Below are positions 45,859-54,785 of a stretch of DNA of 64,000 nucleotides, one piece after another. The translations under genes were made by a program, and so were the position numbers. The stretch comes from an uncultured Parabacteroides sp. (GTDB lineage Bacteria > Bacteroidota > Bacteroidia > Bacteroidales > Tannerellaceae). The notes under the pieces are model-generated. The model did no database searches. It was not told the origin of the DNA and worked only from the letters and a program-made list of their open reading frames with translations. The number at the start of each line of letters is the position of its first letter. The first letter of the stretch is position 1. The stretch is taken from positions 124,001-188,000 of the forward strand of contig CASFNG010000011.1 of NCBI GenBank assembly GCA_949296075.1, read 5' to 3'.

Positions 45859-46626
45859 ATGACAAACGAGAGACCGTTGATTTTGATCACGAACGATGAT
45901 GGCGTAAGCGCCAAGGGTATTAACGAATTGGTAGCCTGCCTGCGCGAGGTGGGCGACTTGGTGGTGTTCGCCCCGGATGGTCCCCGCTCGGGGATGAGCA
46001 GCGCGATCACCTCCCTGCTCCCCATCCAATATAGCCTGCTGCGGGAAGAGAAGGGGCTGACCGTTTATAGCTGCACGGGAACACCGGTGGACTGCGTGAA
46101 ACTGGCGATGAACGAGGTGCTGGATCGCAAGCCGGACCTCTTGGTGTCTGGCATCAACCACGGCGGCAATATGGCGATCTGCGTGAACTACTCCGGCACG
46201 ATGGGCGCGGTGATCGAGGGGTGCATTTTCGACGTACCCTCGATCGGGGTCTCCCTGCTCGACCATGCCCCCGACGCGGATTTCTCGGAGTGTTGCCGCC
46301 TCGGGCGGATGCTCGCACGGAGGGTGCTTCGCGACGGGCTGCCCCACGGGACATACCTCAACCTCAACGTGCCGAAGGTGGCGCAGGTGAAGGGGATGCG
46401 GGTGTGCCGCCAGACCGATGGGCGATGGATCAAGGAGTTCAAGCGGTCGGAGAACGCGAGCGGCAAACCGGTGTTCTGGCTGACCGGCTCGTTCGAGAGC
46501 GCGCAGCCGATCCACCCTGACAATGATATGCTTGCCTTAGATAGCGGCTACGCCTCGCTCGTGCCTTGCAAGATCGACGTGACCGATTACAGCTATATGG
46601 AGCGTCTGAAGGATTATGAGTGCTAA
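45859..46626 (+). CDS. surE: 5'/3'-nucleotidase SurE
   Basis: 255 aa from the ATG at 45859 ([20 protein letters not shown]). The catalytic NDDG motif is at residues 12-15; [28 protein letters not shown] and [19 protein letters not shown] are family signatures. It removes the phosphate from nucleoside monophosphates and is implicated in survival in stationary phase. It is followed 24 bases later by lpxB, in the same direction; this pairing is common in Bacteroidota. Confidence 0.96.
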   Translation: MTNERPLILITNDDGVSAKGINELVACLREVGDLVVFAPDGPRSGMSSAITSLLPIQYSLLREEKGLTVYSCTGTPVDCVKLAMNEVLDRKPDLLVSGINHGGNMAICVNYSGTMGAVIEGCIFDVPSIGVSLLDHAPDADFSECCRLGRMLARRVLRDGLPHGTYLNLNVPKVAQVKGMRVCRQTDGRWIKEFKRSENASGKPVFWLTGSFESAQPIHPDNDMLALDSGYASLVPCKIDVTDYSYMERLKDYEC

Positions 46627-46650
46627 CCCCCGCGAGATCGCCCGAAGGAG

Positions 46651-47781
46651 ATGAGATATTACCTGATAGCCGGTGAGGCGTCCGGCGACCTGCACGCCTC
46701 GAACCTGATGCGGGCCTTGCGCGAGGAGGATCCGGAGGCTGACTTCCGTTTCCTCGGCGGCGACCTGATGCGGGCGGTGGGCGGCATGTTAGTGAGGCAC
46801 TACAGGGAGATGGCGTTCATGGGCTTTATCCCCGTGCTGCTGAACCTGCGTACCATCCTCGGCAACTTGCGCGCTTGCGAGGCGGATATTCGCGATTACC
46901 ACCCCGACGTGGTGATCTTGGTGGACTACCCGGGCTTCAACCTGAAGATTGCCAAATTCGTGAAGACCCGCTTAGGGATTCCCGTACATTATTATATATC
47001 CCCCAAGATCTGGGCGTGGAAGCAGTATCGGATCAAGTCGTTCCGCCGCTACGTGGACAGGATGTTCTGTATCCTGCCGTTCGAGCCGGATTTCTTCCGG
47101 CGGCTGGATTATAAGGTGGACTACGTGGGTAATCCCTCGGTGGACGCGGTGGCGGAATACCGTGAGCGGCACGCCTTGCCCCGCGGGCGGTTCCTTTCCG
47201 AAGCGAAGCTACCCGACCGCCCTATCCTCGCCCTCCTCGCGGGAAGCCGACGGCAGGAGATCCGCGACAACCTGCCCGTCATGCTGCGTGTGGCGGCCTC
47301 TTTCCCGGATCATCAGGCGGTGATCGCCGGGGCGCCGGGGATCGAGCCGTCGTATTACGAGGTTTTCACGCGGGAGACAAACGCCCGGATCGTCTTCGGG
47401 CAGACCTACGGCCTGCTGAGCCATAGCGACGCGGCGTTGGTCACCTCGGGGACGGCAACCTTGGAGACGGCGCTCTTCCGGGTACCGCAGGTGGTCTGCT
47501 ACTACGTCGCCGCGGGGCGGTTGGCGAGCTTCGTGTTCAGCCATTTCTTCCACACGCCCTATATCTCGTTAGTCAACCTCATCGGGGGGCGGGAGATCGT
47601 GCAGGAGCTGTTCGGAGCCCGCTTCTCGGAGCGGAATATCCGGGAGGAGCTGGGGCGGATCCTCGGCGATGAGGCGTATCGCGGACGGATGCTGTCGGGC
47701 TACGACGAGGTGATCCATACGCTCGGCGAACCGGGAGCCTCGCGGCGCACGGCCCGGCTCATCGTGGAGGCGCTACGCTGA
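46651..47781 (+). CDS. lpxB: Lipid-A-disaccharide synthase
   Basis: 376 aa. The N-terminal signature is YLIAGEASGDLHASNLMRAL; FRFLGGDLMRAVGG, then PVLLNLRTILGNL, DVVILVDYPGFNLKIAKFVK, YYISPKIWAWKQYR and LALLAGSRRQEIRDNLPVML are typical of GT19. It joins UDP-diacylglucosamine to lipid X at the inner membrane in lipid A synthesis. An AAGGAG stretch lies directly in front of the ATG. Second gene of the surE-lpxB unit. Confidence 0.96.
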   Translation: MRYYLIAGEASGDLHASNLMRALREEDPEADFRFLGGDLMRAVGGMLVRHYREMAFMGFIPVLLNLRTILGNLRACEADIRDYHPDVVILVDYPGFNLKIAKFVKTRLGIPVHYYISPKIWAWKQYRIKSFRRYVDRMFCILPFEPDFFRRLDYKVDYVGNPSVDAVAEYRERHALPRGRFLSEAKLPDRPILALLAGSRRQEIRDNLPVMLRVAASFPDHQAVIAGAPGIEPSYYEVFTRETNARIVFGQTYGLLSHSDAALVTSGTATLETALFRVPQVVCYYVAAGRLASFVFSHFFHTPYISLVNLIGGREIVQELFGARFSERNIREELGRILGDEAYRGRMLSGYDEVIHTLGEPGASRRTARLIVEALR

Positions 47782-47876
47782 TTAACATCTTTTATCACAA
47801 ACGCTTGCAGCATATCGCCCTTGAGATTCATCTTACCCATAGATCGCTAAATGAATTGATATAACTAAAAAGAGAG

Positions 47877-48638
47877 ATGAAGACTGTACGTATTTTCTTA
47901 GGAATCGTATGCATGATGTTAGTGTCGCTGACGTTGCCCTCCTGTTTAGACGATGACGAGGGCTATTCGTTGGGGAAGATGTGGATAGCCGTGGCTACCG
48001 TGGTGCCGGAGAACGAGCGGGTATATTACCTGCGCCTCGATGGAGGGGATACTTTATGGCCTGCCGCTACCGATTATCCCAATTACGAACCGAAGACGAA
48101 CCAACGGGCGTTGGTGAACTTCACGATCCTGGCGGACTCGATGCAGAGTAATTTGGGCGGTTTCTCCTACTACGTGAAGGTGAACGCGATCCACGATATA
48201 CTGACGAAGCCCATCGCCCCGGACTTGGGTGCCGAAAATGACTCGATCTACGGGACAGACCCGGTAAGCATCCTCGCGGACGACATCTGGGTAGGCGACG
48301 GCTTCCTGAATATCTATTTCACCGCTCAATGGGGAGGCAGGGAAGCGCATTTCCTCAACCTGATCCAGCCGGATCCGGCAAATCCCTACACCTTGGAGTT
48401 CCGCCACAACGCTTACGACGATCCGCAGGTAACATCCGGCTCGGGACGGGTGGCTTTCAACCTCGGCTCGCTGCCCGACACGAAAGGCGAGACGGTGGAT
48501 CTGACCATCTATTACGAGGATCCGCAAGCAGGACGGACGTCGCACACGGTGAAGTACAACTCGGACAAGAGAATGTTGAGCCGTCCGATGAGCGGAGACA
48601 CGAGCAACGATATGTCGAACATAACGGACTTGAAGTAA
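47877..48638 (+). CDS. NigD-like surface lipoprotein
   Basis: 253 aa. The lipobox LTLPSC is followed by LDDDEGYS, a strong match to the Bacteroidota surface-export signal. The beta-rich body with GKMWIAVATVVPENERVYYL, LVNFTILADSM and FLNIYFTAQWGG fits the NigD family, named after a Bacteroides nig locus protein; no enzymatic motif is present. It is monocistronic with a terminator at 48682-48710. Role on the surface unknown. Confidence 0.82.
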   Translation: MKTVRIFLGIVCMMLVSLTLPSCLDDDEGYSLGKMWIAVATVVPENERVYYLRLDGGDTLWPAATDYPNYEPKTNQRALVNFTILADSMQSNLGGFSYYVKVNAIHDILTKPIAPDLGAENDSIYGTDPVSILADDIWVGDGFLNIYFTAQWGGREAHFLNLIQPDPANPYTLEFRHNAYDDPQVTSGSGRVAFNLGSLPDTKGETVDLTIYYEDPQAGRTSHTVKYNSDKRMLSRPMSGDTSNDMSNITDLK

Positions 48639-48681
48639 ACCTTCCCACATAACTTTTTTTATCACTTTGTTCAACGAGGAG

Positions 48682-48710
48682 AGGCATCGCGAGATGCCTT
48701 TCTTTTTTTT
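48682..48710 (+). terminator. Intrinsic terminator after the NigD-like gene
   Basis: AGGCATC (48682-48688) pairs with GATGCCT (48693-48699) around GCGA, followed by TTCTTTTTTTT. Confidence 0.7.
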
Positions 48711-48769
48711 CGCGTTTTTCCGCGCTATCCATGCAACGTTAAGGATATATCTCTCGTTTATATAGACAA

Positions 48770-49312
48770 ATGGATAAGGAGACCAAGATATTGATCGAGG
48801 GATGCCGCCGGAAAAAACCGGCAGCGCAACGGCAGTTGTACCAGCGGTACGCCCGGCAGCTCTACGTGGCTTGCCTGCGGATCACGGGGAACACCTCGGA
48901 GGCGGAGGAGGCGATGCAGGACGCATTCCTGAAGATCCTCACCCGTATCGACCAATATCACGACGAACCATGCTTCGAGGGCTGGATAAAGCGCATCGCC
49001 ATCCATACGGCGATCGACTACGTAAGGCGACAGACCCCGGAGTTGGTGGAGCTGCCCGACCGGTTGCCGGAACCGGAAGAGGAGGAAACTGACGAGGAGG
49101 CGGAGCGTTATACCGTGGAACGCGTCAAGGAGGCGATGACGAAGTTGCCCGCGGGTTACCGGGTCGTACTCTCTCTTTATCTCTTCGAGGGATATGACAT
49201 GGAGGAAATCGCCTCCATACTGAAGATTCAACCGCCCAGTGTCCGCAGCCAATATCTGCGGGCGAAGCGGAAATTGTTGGACACCTTAGCGAAAAATGAG
49301 ACCTATGGATAA
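48770..49312 (+). CDS. ECF-type sigma factor
   Basis: 180 aa. Region 2: QLYQRYARQLYVACLRITGN, EAEEAMQDAFLKILTRIDQY, then EGWIKRIAIHTAIDYVRRQ. Region 4: LPAGYRVVLSLYLFEGYDME, EIASILKIQPPSVRSQYLRA. It is the first gene of a three-gene operon with a membrane protein (49305-49844, 8-base overlap) and a DUF4097-like exported protein, suggesting a cell-envelope response. It is not closely similar to the other two sigma factors in the window. Confidence 0.9.
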   Translation: MDKETKILIEGCRRKKPAAQRQLYQRYARQLYVACLRITGNTSEAEEAMQDAFLKILTRIDQYHDEPCFEGWIKRIAIHTAIDYVRRQTPELVELPDRLPEPEEEETDEEAERYTVERVKEAMTKLPAGYRVVLSLYLFEGYDMEEIASILKIQPPSVRSQYLRAKRKLLDTLAKNETYG

Positions 49313-49844
49313 ACTGAAAGACTTTATAGACTTGAATAAAGAGGCGTTCGAAGAGGTGGAAATGCCGGAAGGACATTTCGAGCGGTTCGAGCGGAAATTA
49401 GAGAGACAAGGCAGGCGGCAGCCAATCCTCCTCTATGGCGTGGGGACAATCGCGGCGGCAGCCGTGGTGGCTCTGCTGTTGTTGATCGGCAGACCGGACA
49501 AGGACATCGCCCCGGAACCGAGTGAGATCGTGGCGCAGATGTGCGAGACCCGGGAGGAATTCGAGGAGACAAGGCTCTATTACCAGATGCGAATGAGCGA
49601 GATCGTCGAGCAGATGAGGGAGCTTTACCAGCGGGATCGGACGCCGGGAGCGGCTACCTTGCTGCGGGAATGCGACCGGATGCTGGCGGATACCGACCGC
49701 TTCGAGCGAAACATACTCCCCAACCTGCCTTGCTCGAACGAGGGATTGTTCGCCATGAACCAGCATTATAGCAACAGTTTGAAGGGGATGCACTTCATGC
49801 TGGAGCAGATGAGGCAGGTCACCGGGCAAGAGAAAGACAATTAA
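49305..49844 (+). CDS. Putative anti-sigma-like single-pass membrane protein
   Basis: 179 aa from the ATG at 49305 (MDKLKDFIDLNKEAFEEVEM), which overlaps the sigma stop by 8 bases. There is a cytoplasmic N-terminal region of about 40 residues with FERFERKLERQGRR, one membrane helix (GVGTIAAAAVVALLLLIG), then an acidic periplasmic helical region (ETREEFEETRLYYQMRMSEI). Position and topology fit an anti-sigma factor without a known domain. It is followed by the DUF4097-like gene after a few bases. Confidence 0.7.
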   Translation: MDKLKDFIDLNKEAFEEVEMPEGHFERFERKLERQGRRQPILLYGVGTIAAAAVVALLLLIGRPDKDIAPEPSEIVAQMCETREEFEETRLYYQMRMSEIVEQMRELYQRDRTPGAATLLRECDRMLADTDRFERNILPNLPCSNEGLFAMNQHYSNSLKGMHFMLEQMRQVTGQEKDN

Positions 49845-49872
49845 TTTCATGAACTATCTTAATATACGCGTT

Positions 49873-50955
49873 ATGAAAACGAATAATGTGAGAAAGAGGG
49901 TCTGGACTTGGCTGACCCTGATGCTGCTGATCAGCAGCCTGCCGACAATGGCGGATACCCAGGATTACAAAAAGACAAAGACAATCACCCAGAGTTACAG
50001 CGTGAACAAGGGGGATCGCTTGGAGGTAGACAACCGGTATGGCAACCTGACCATCACGCACTGGAACCAGAGACAGGTGAGCGTGCGGATCGAGATCGAG
50101 GGAAAGGCAAGGAGTGAGCAGGACGCGCAGGCGATCGTGGACCAGATCAAGATCAACACGATCAAGGCTGGCGGCGTGATCGCGCTAAGCACCTCGATCG
50201 AGAAACAGCGTAACACGCCGAGGAACGCCTCCATGAGCATCCATTATTATATCCAGATGCCGGCTGACTTACCGGCGGATCTCAGCCTGAGATACGGGAA
50301 TATCAACCTGCCCGACAGCAAGAACGGGAAGATGAATATCAACCTGAGGTACGGGAACCTGTACGCGGGCGACTTCAATGAGAGCCCGGATATAACGATC
50401 AAGTACGGGGATATGCTGGTAGGCGAGCTGCCAGACGCCAAATTGGACTTAGGCTATGCCGGGAAAGTGCGGATCAAGGAGGCAGGCGATCTGACGATCG
50501 ACGCCAAATATTCGAATATCACGGTCAATGGCGAGGTGAAATCGGTGAACTTGCTGCTCAAATACGGGAGTTTCAAGGCTCAAGGCGTGACACAGCTCAT
50601 AGGAGACGCGAAGTATAGCAACCTCGATTTTGGGAAGGTCGAGAAAGTGCTGAAGATCGGGGATCTGGGCTACGGCAACCTGACGGTGGATCGGCTGGAG
50701 CCTTCGTTCACAGAGGTGGAAGTGAGCGCCCGCTACGGCAACTGCAAGATCGGGGTGCCGGTGAAGACCGCCTTCCGGGTAGAGGCCGAGGAGATGAAAT
50801 ACTCTGATTTCCAGGTGAGCGGTTTCAACGTCACCCGCAAAGAGGGTAGCCGGAAAGAGGCTTATTACCGGTACGAGGTGAACGGAGGCTCCCGGCCGAC
50901 GATCCACTTCAACGGGAACGGCTACGGAAACCTCACGGTAAGGTCGCTTCCTTAA
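49873..50955 (+). CDS. Exported DUF4097-like beta-helix protein
   Basis: 360 aa from MKTNNVRKRVWTWLTLMLLI; an ATG at 49849 in frame is possible. The signal peptide ends TMADT. The mature protein repeats a short beta unit ending in YGN: VDNRYGNLTITHWNQ, LRYGNINLP, LRYGNLYAGDF, IKYGDMLVG, LKYGSFKAQG, LGYGNLTVDRL, ARYGNCKIG and GYGNLTVRSL. Such repeats build a beta-solenoid typical of DUF4097. It is the last gene of the sigma operon and is the likely periplasmic element of that stress response (inference). Function of the family is unknown. Confidence 0.78.
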   Translation: MKTNNVRKRVWTWLTLMLLISSLPTMADTQDYKKTKTITQSYSVNKGDRLEVDNRYGNLTITHWNQRQVSVRIEIEGKARSEQDAQAIVDQIKINTIKAGGVIALSTSIEKQRNTPRNASMSIHYYIQMPADLPADLSLRYGNINLPDSKNGKMNINLRYGNLYAGDFNESPDITIKYGDMLVGELPDAKLDLGYAGKVRIKEAGDLTIDAKYSNITVNGEVKSVNLLLKYGSFKAQGVTQLIGDAKYSNLDFGKVEKVLKIGDLGYGNLTVDRLEPSFTEVEVSARYGNCKIGVPVKTAFRVEAEEMKYSDFQVSGFNVTRKEGSRKEAYYRYEVNGGSRPTIHFNGNGYGNLTVRSLP

Positions 50956-50976
50956 AGGCACGAGAAAAGGGCGAGA

Positions 50977-51357
50977 TCACTCGTCCTTTTTCTTTTTCTC
51001 CGCCCAGCGCAACCAGTTATCCACTTGCGTGAACAGGAAGAAGCAGGCTATCGCCGATGCCGCGGCGACAAGAAGCGGGAAATAGGCACGCATAGCTCCC
51101 GTTACGCGGGCAATCGATCCCTCCGTGTTCCCCATCAACCACAAGATCCCGCCACATACCAAGGCGTAGGCGAGGAACAGCCCGAACACGCCAAGCGGTG
51201 TCAGCCCCCGTCTCACGTAGGCGACAGATCTTTTCCGCCTTTCCTGGAAGATCAAGCCCATGATCCGATCGTTCAAGGAAGCGGATGGCCGCTCAGCGGT
51301 ACCCTCCAGAAGTTCACGCGTCAACCGATCGATCTCTTTCTCGTTCGTGCTCATCAT
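50977..51357 (-). CDS. Putative anti-sigma factor, two membrane segments
   Basis: 126 aa. The N-terminal 40 residues (MMSTNEKEIDRLTRELLEGT) are cytoplasmic with ASLNDRIMGLIFQERRKR, then membrane segments at about 50-72 (LTPLGVFGLFLAYALVCGGI) and 85-105 (FPLLVAAASAIACFFLFTQ), and a basic KKKKDE tail. Overall layout equals the protein at 11359-11727, including a RxxxxIMxxxxxxxxxRRR-type stretch before the first helix. It overlaps the stop of the sigma gene by 4 bases. Confidence 0.65.
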   Translation of the reverse strand: MMSTNEKEIDRLTRELLEGTAERPSASLNDRIMGLIFQERRKRSVAYVRRGLTPLGVFGLFLAYALVCGGILWLMGNTEGSIARVTGAMRAYFPLLVAAASAIACFFLFTQVDNWLRWAEKKKKDE

Positions 51358-51914
51358 ATATCAACGTTTTGCAGTTTCATTTTCTCGTGTACGATCCCAT
51401 AGAAATGTTTCCGCCCGCGAAAGAGCTTCACCTTCACGTTGGAGACGGTAAGGCCGGTGATCAGGCAAACCTCCTCCACGGAACATTCCTCCAAATAATA
51501 GAGTGTCAGCAGCAACGCCTCGTCGGGCGGGAGCCGCTTCATCACGGCGGCGATCAGCTCCTTGCGATCGGCCCGCTCTAACAGGGCGGTGGCGGAATCC
51601 ACCTCATCGGTAGAGAGCGCGGCGGAGGCCTCCGTCTCACAATCCGCGAAAAGGCGCCGCCCCCTCAAGGCTGTCAGCGCCGTCCGGTAAACGATCCGGT
51701 AAAACCAGGTGGAGAACTTGCTGTCGAAATGGAAGTCGGGCAAGGCCCTGTACATCTTCAGGAAAGCGTCTTGCGTGACCTCCTCAGCCTCCTCCCGGTT
51801 CTCCAAGATCCGGAAGGCGATCGTGTAAGCCATCTTTTCATACTTCGCGACGAGGCAGGAGAAACTTTGCGTATCCCCTGCCACGATTCGCTTGATCCAT
51901 TCTCGCTCGTCCAT
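51354..51914 (-). CDS. ECF-type sigma factor (paralogous to 10809-11366)
   Basis: 186 aa. Region 2: FSCLVAKYEKMAYTIAFRIL, EAEEVTQDAFLKMYRALPDF, KFSTWFYRIVYRTALTALRG. Region 4: RLPPDEALLLTLYYLEECSV, then ITGLTVSNVKVKLFRGRKHF, with the same ITGLT-x-SN-x-KVKL-x-R-x-RK pattern as the sigma factor at 10809. It is the middle gene of a DUF6249-like protein - sigma - putative anti-sigma operon on the minus strand. Confidence 0.9.
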   Translation of the reverse strand: MDEREWIKRIVAGDTQSFSCLVAKYEKMAYTIAFRILENREEAEEVTQDAFLKMYRALPDFHFDSKFSTWFYRIVYRTALTALRGRRLFADCETEASAALSTDEVDSATALLERADRKELIAAVMKRLPPDEALLLTLYYLEECSVEEVCLITGLTVSNVKVKLFRGRKHFYGIVHEKMKLQNVDI

Positions 51915-51924
51915 CCACTCCCGT

Positions 51925-52338
51925 TTATTCCGTCAGGCGCAAGCTCTTCTCATCCTCTTCCTGCTCTTTCAGCTCCAACCGGCGAGAGAGGAAGAAATAG
52001 GCCACGAATGCCGCTCCCCCAAACAATACCGTGATGCCCGGCACGAGGAAGAAGCCCCAATCGCTATCCGAATCGATGTACGTATCGAGAACCATACCGA
52101 CGATCAAGCCCAACGACAGGCCGATCATGAGGACCCCGTTACGCAAGGAATTGTACCGGCTCGGCTTACGGCCGGACATATCCCTCTCTTCGAGCACGAT
52201 CCCCTTCTCGATCATCGCCATCTTCTCCTTGTGCTTGCTCTTGATCAACGTGTATGATACGATAATCGCCAGCAACACCGGTAGCCCTATCGCACAAATC
52301 ACTCCTAATACCGCAATGGTTAACTCTCCTGAATCCAT
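51925..52338 (-). CDS. DUF6249-like small membrane protein
   Basis: 137 aa. One N-terminal membrane segment (LTIAVLGVICAIGLPVLLAI), a cytoplasmic loop with HKEKMAMIEKGIVLEER and SLRNGVLMIGLSLGLIVGMV as second membrane segment, and a third (FLVPGITVLFGGAAFVAYFF), ending in an acidic tail. Topology and the MAMIEKG-type motif match the protein at 10260-10652. It is the first gene of the sigma operon, 10 bases before the sigma gene. Confidence 0.7.
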   Translation of the reverse strand: MDSGELTIAVLGVICAIGLPVLLAIIVSYTLIKSKHKEKMAMIEKGIVLEERDMSGRKPSRYNSLRNGVLMIGLSLGLIVGMVLDTYIDSDSDWGFFLVPGITVLFGGAAFVAYFFLSRRLELKEQEEDEKSLRLTE

Positions 52339-52420
52339 ACTCTTTTACGTTTAAAGGTTCAACTTTCTTGTCTGTTTTACCTATCAGACCCACCTTCTCG
52401 CCAATCGGTTACAAAAAAAC

Positions 52421-52459
52421 AAAAAAAACGCGGACTTCTTTTCAAAAAAAGTCCGCGTT
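52421..52459 (-). terminator. Terminator of the Gfo/Idh oxidoreductase transcript
   Basis: An 11-bp perfect stem AACGCGGACTT (52427-52437) / AAGTCCGCGTT (52449-52459); on the minus strand it is followed by at least six T. Confidence 0.75.
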
Positions 52460-52489
52460 CTTTTATTTATAAGGCGCCGATGAATTTAA

Positions 52490-54148
52490 TCAAGCCATCT
52501 CGCCCCGTACGATCTCCTCCTTATCCTTGTCCCAATACATGGTACGTCCCTCCAGATAGGCGCGGGTACCCATGTGAGCCGTCATCGCCTCCTGGAAAGC
52601 CATGTCGATGTTACAGCTCGGGGTCTTGCCCTGGCGGATACACTCTAACCACTCGCGGATATGCAAGTGGGTGGTGTCGTAACGCTTCCCGTTCACGTAG
52701 GTATAGAGAAGGCCTCGCTTCGCGAAATAAAGCTCCGTCGGCGAGGTCACTGAATCCGAGCTATCCTGCCCCGGCACGTAGGTATAGAAGGGGGCATCCG
52801 TCGGGATGATCCCCTCCTTGATCTTGTCCGCGTAGCGGGTAGAGTCCTGATCCACGGTGATCGCGAGGATGTCGGACACCTCCATCGAGGCGTCGTGCCC
52901 CATAAAGACCTTGCCGCGATTACGGCTGCTCGCCAAGGTAGCGCTATACAACATCGTCAGGTCGCGGTCGGGCCACTCGAAAGTAGTCTGCAACACGTCA
53001 GGCACCGTACGCCCATCCTTGAAGAAATAGACACCGCCGGACGAGGTAGCCGAGTGAGGAATCCCGACGTGCATGATCTGGTTGACCGCGTCGTACTCGT
53101 GCGTCAACAGGTCGCCCGAGAGACCCGTGCTGTAATCCCACCAGCAACGCCAGCGGAAGAAACGCTCCAGACTGAACTTGCTCCGGTCGTCCGGCCCGAT
53201 ATATCGCTCTAACTTATTCGAGGTCATGTAATCCATGTACTCCTTGATCCGCTCGGGGTCGCCCTCGAATTGCTTCCAGTCGATCGTGTCCGGGTTGGAT
53301 CCCTCGATGATGTCGTACACCCAGGCGCCGTTAGGCGAGTTACGGTTCGTGCAGACCTCGATAAGGTTCACCGGTCCCAGCAAGCCATTGCCGATGATCT
53401 CCTCGGCCTTCTGGTAACAATCCGTCTGACGGCCTTGGTGCCCCAGCTGGAACACGATCCCCGTCTCCTTCACCACCTGGCGAACCATGTAGGTTTCCGG
53501 CACCGTCCACGACAAAGGCTTCTCGCAATAGACGTGCTTCCCGGCACGGGCGGCGGCCATCGCCATCGTGCTATGCCAATGGTCCGGCCCGGCGATGATC
53601 ACGGCATCCACGTTCGGATCCGCCACCAGCTCCTGATAAGTGCGGTAACGCTTCGGAGCCGGGCCAAACTTGCCGTCGCTTCCCTCGCGATGGATGTTTG
53701 ATCCGGTCAAGACAGCGGCCTCGCCATACACATCGAAGATGTCGCATACGGCGGTGATCTCGATGTTCAGGTCGTCTTGCTCCATATATTGTTGATAACG
53801 GGTATCTTTCTTGTTCAAGCGGTTGGCCTCCTTCATCTTGTCGATCCACGAAGGCTCGGCGAAACCGGCGGCGCGCATCAGCTGCTTGCCCCGGATACCG
53901 AAGCCGATCAGCCCGATACGTATCTTCTTTCCGTCGGGTTGCGGTTCCAGATAGGCGGCCTGCCTATTGCTGACCTGGAACACGTCCGAGATATTACGGC
54001 CTCTCAAGGCCTCTTTTCTCTTTTGGTAAACCCCGTATGCCAACGCGCCCAAAACGGGGACCGTAGCCAATGTCTTCAGTGCGTCCCGGCGCCCTTTATC
54101 GGGCATCTGCCCTTGGGAAGGGGTATTCTTCATATCTTCTGTTGCCAT
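52490..54148 (-). CDS. Gfo/Idh/MocA-family oxidoreductase, exported type
   Basis: 552 aa from the ATG at 54148 (MATEDMKNTPSQGQMPDKGR); the longer frame would use TTG. An N-terminal RRDALKTLATVPVLGALAYG is a twin-arginine-like signal or anchor. The Rossmann fold reads IRIGLIGFGIRGKQLMRAAG, with DAVIIAGPDHWHSTMAMAAA and the catalytic CEKPLSWTV (EKP motif). It oxidises a sugar hydroxyl with a tightly bound NAD(P). Known relatives in Bacteroides make 3-keto sugars for DUF1080 hydrolases, which is the content of this operon. It follows DoxX after 5 bases. Confidence 0.85.
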   Translation of the reverse strand: MATEDMKNTPSQGQMPDKGRRDALKTLATVPVLGALAYGVYQKRKEALRGRNISDVFQVSNRQAAYLEPQPDGKKIRIGLIGFGIRGKQLMRAAGFAEPSWIDKMKEANRLNKKDTRYQQYMEQDDLNIEITAVCDIFDVYGEAAVLTGSNIHREGSDGKFGPAPKRYRTYQELVADPNVDAVIIAGPDHWHSTMAMAAARAGKHVYCEKPLSWTVPETYMVRQVVKETGIVFQLGHQGRQTDCYQKAEEIIGNGLLGPVNLIEVCTNRNSPNGAWVYDIIEGSNPDTIDWKQFEGDPERIKEYMDYMTSNKLERYIGPDDRSKFSLERFFRWRCWWDYSTGLSGDLLTHEYDAVNQIMHVGIPHSATSSGGVYFFKDGRTVPDVLQTTFEWPDRDLTMLYSATLASSRNRGKVFMGHDASMEVSDILAITVDQDSTRYADKIKEGIIPTDAPFYTYVPGQDSSDSVTSPTELYFAKRGLLYTYVNGKRYDTTHLHIREWLECIRQGKTPSCNIDMAFQEAMTAHMGTRAYLEGRTMYWDKDKEEIVRGEMA

Positions 54149-54153
54149 AGGTA

Positions 54154-54654
54154 TCAAATAAATTTAAGTTTAAGCAATAACGGAAAAGCACGTCCCAGCA
54201 TACGGTCGAAACCGATGATCCGCGAGGTGGGGAATACGCACATCAGCCCCAACGCCGCGAGTTCAACCATATTCTTGTCGATCCAGAGATACGAGCCCTC
54301 GAACGGCATCATATAGCTGGCTCCCACGAAAGAGGGATGCGACAAGGTATACATCGCCAAGAGAATCATGCCCCCGACAGAGGCGAGACGGTACAGGCAA
54401 CCCAAGGTAAGTCCTAAGCCTATCAGCAGCAAGGCCCATTCGTTCACGAAATTGACCATCGTCATGAGCCCGTCATCTTGTGTCATCTTGATAAAGAAAG
54501 AGGCGGCCGGTCCTTTAGAATCGAGTAGATAAGGCAGGGAAGTCCACTTCGGGTTCATGATTTTCACCATACCTTCATACATAAAATGCCAACCTATGAA
54601 AAGCCGCAATATCATCAACCAGGTCAGCTGCGCTTTCGTATAATCTTGTTTCAT
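54154..54654 (-). CDS. DoxX-family membrane protein
   Basis: 166 aa from the ATG at 54654 (MKQDYTKAQLTWLMILRLFI). There are four membrane segments, with the family's GWHFMYEGMVKIMNPKW loop near the N-terminus, VNFVNEWALLLIGLGLTLG, MILLAMYTLSHP and MVELAALGLMCVF. DoxX proteins are linked to quinone/redox partners. Its position 5 bases ahead of a Gfo/Idh oxidoreductase suggests that it re-oxidises the enzyme's cofactor via quinones (inference). Confidence 0.82.
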   Translation of the reverse strand: MKQDYTKAQLTWLMILRLFIGWHFMYEGMVKIMNPKWTSLPYLLDSKGPAASFFIKMTQDDGLMTMVNFVNEWALLLIGLGLTLGCLYRLASVGGMILLAMYTLSHPSFVGASYMMPFEGSYLWIDKNMVELAALGLMCVFPTSRIIGFDRMLGRAFPLLLKLKFI

Positions 54655-54704
54655 CTTGTGGTCTAAAAAAAGTTTTAGATTGAGAATCCTATTTATTGAG
54701 CGAA

Positions 54705-54754
54705 AAGAAATAATGCCCAAAGCTAAAATCACAGATTTCGGCTTCGGGCATTAT
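54705..54754 (-). terminator. Possible terminator/attenuator within the operon
   Basis: ATAATGCCCAAAGC (54710-54723) and GCTTCGGGCATTAT (54741-54754) pair at 13 of 14 positions, with TTTCTTTTC following on the minus strand. It lies between the DUF1080 and DoxX genes, so it may split the operon or reduce the level of downstream genes. Confidence 0.5.
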
Positions 54755-54785
54755 GGTTACTTATAGGAAAAATTGTTTGGTTAGA

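Noticed and set aside
45484-46515. 343-aa minus-strand frame opposite surE
   Set aside because: Low-complexity His/Arg/Gln-rich shadow of surE; the real minus-strand gene is the 61-aa protein in another frame.
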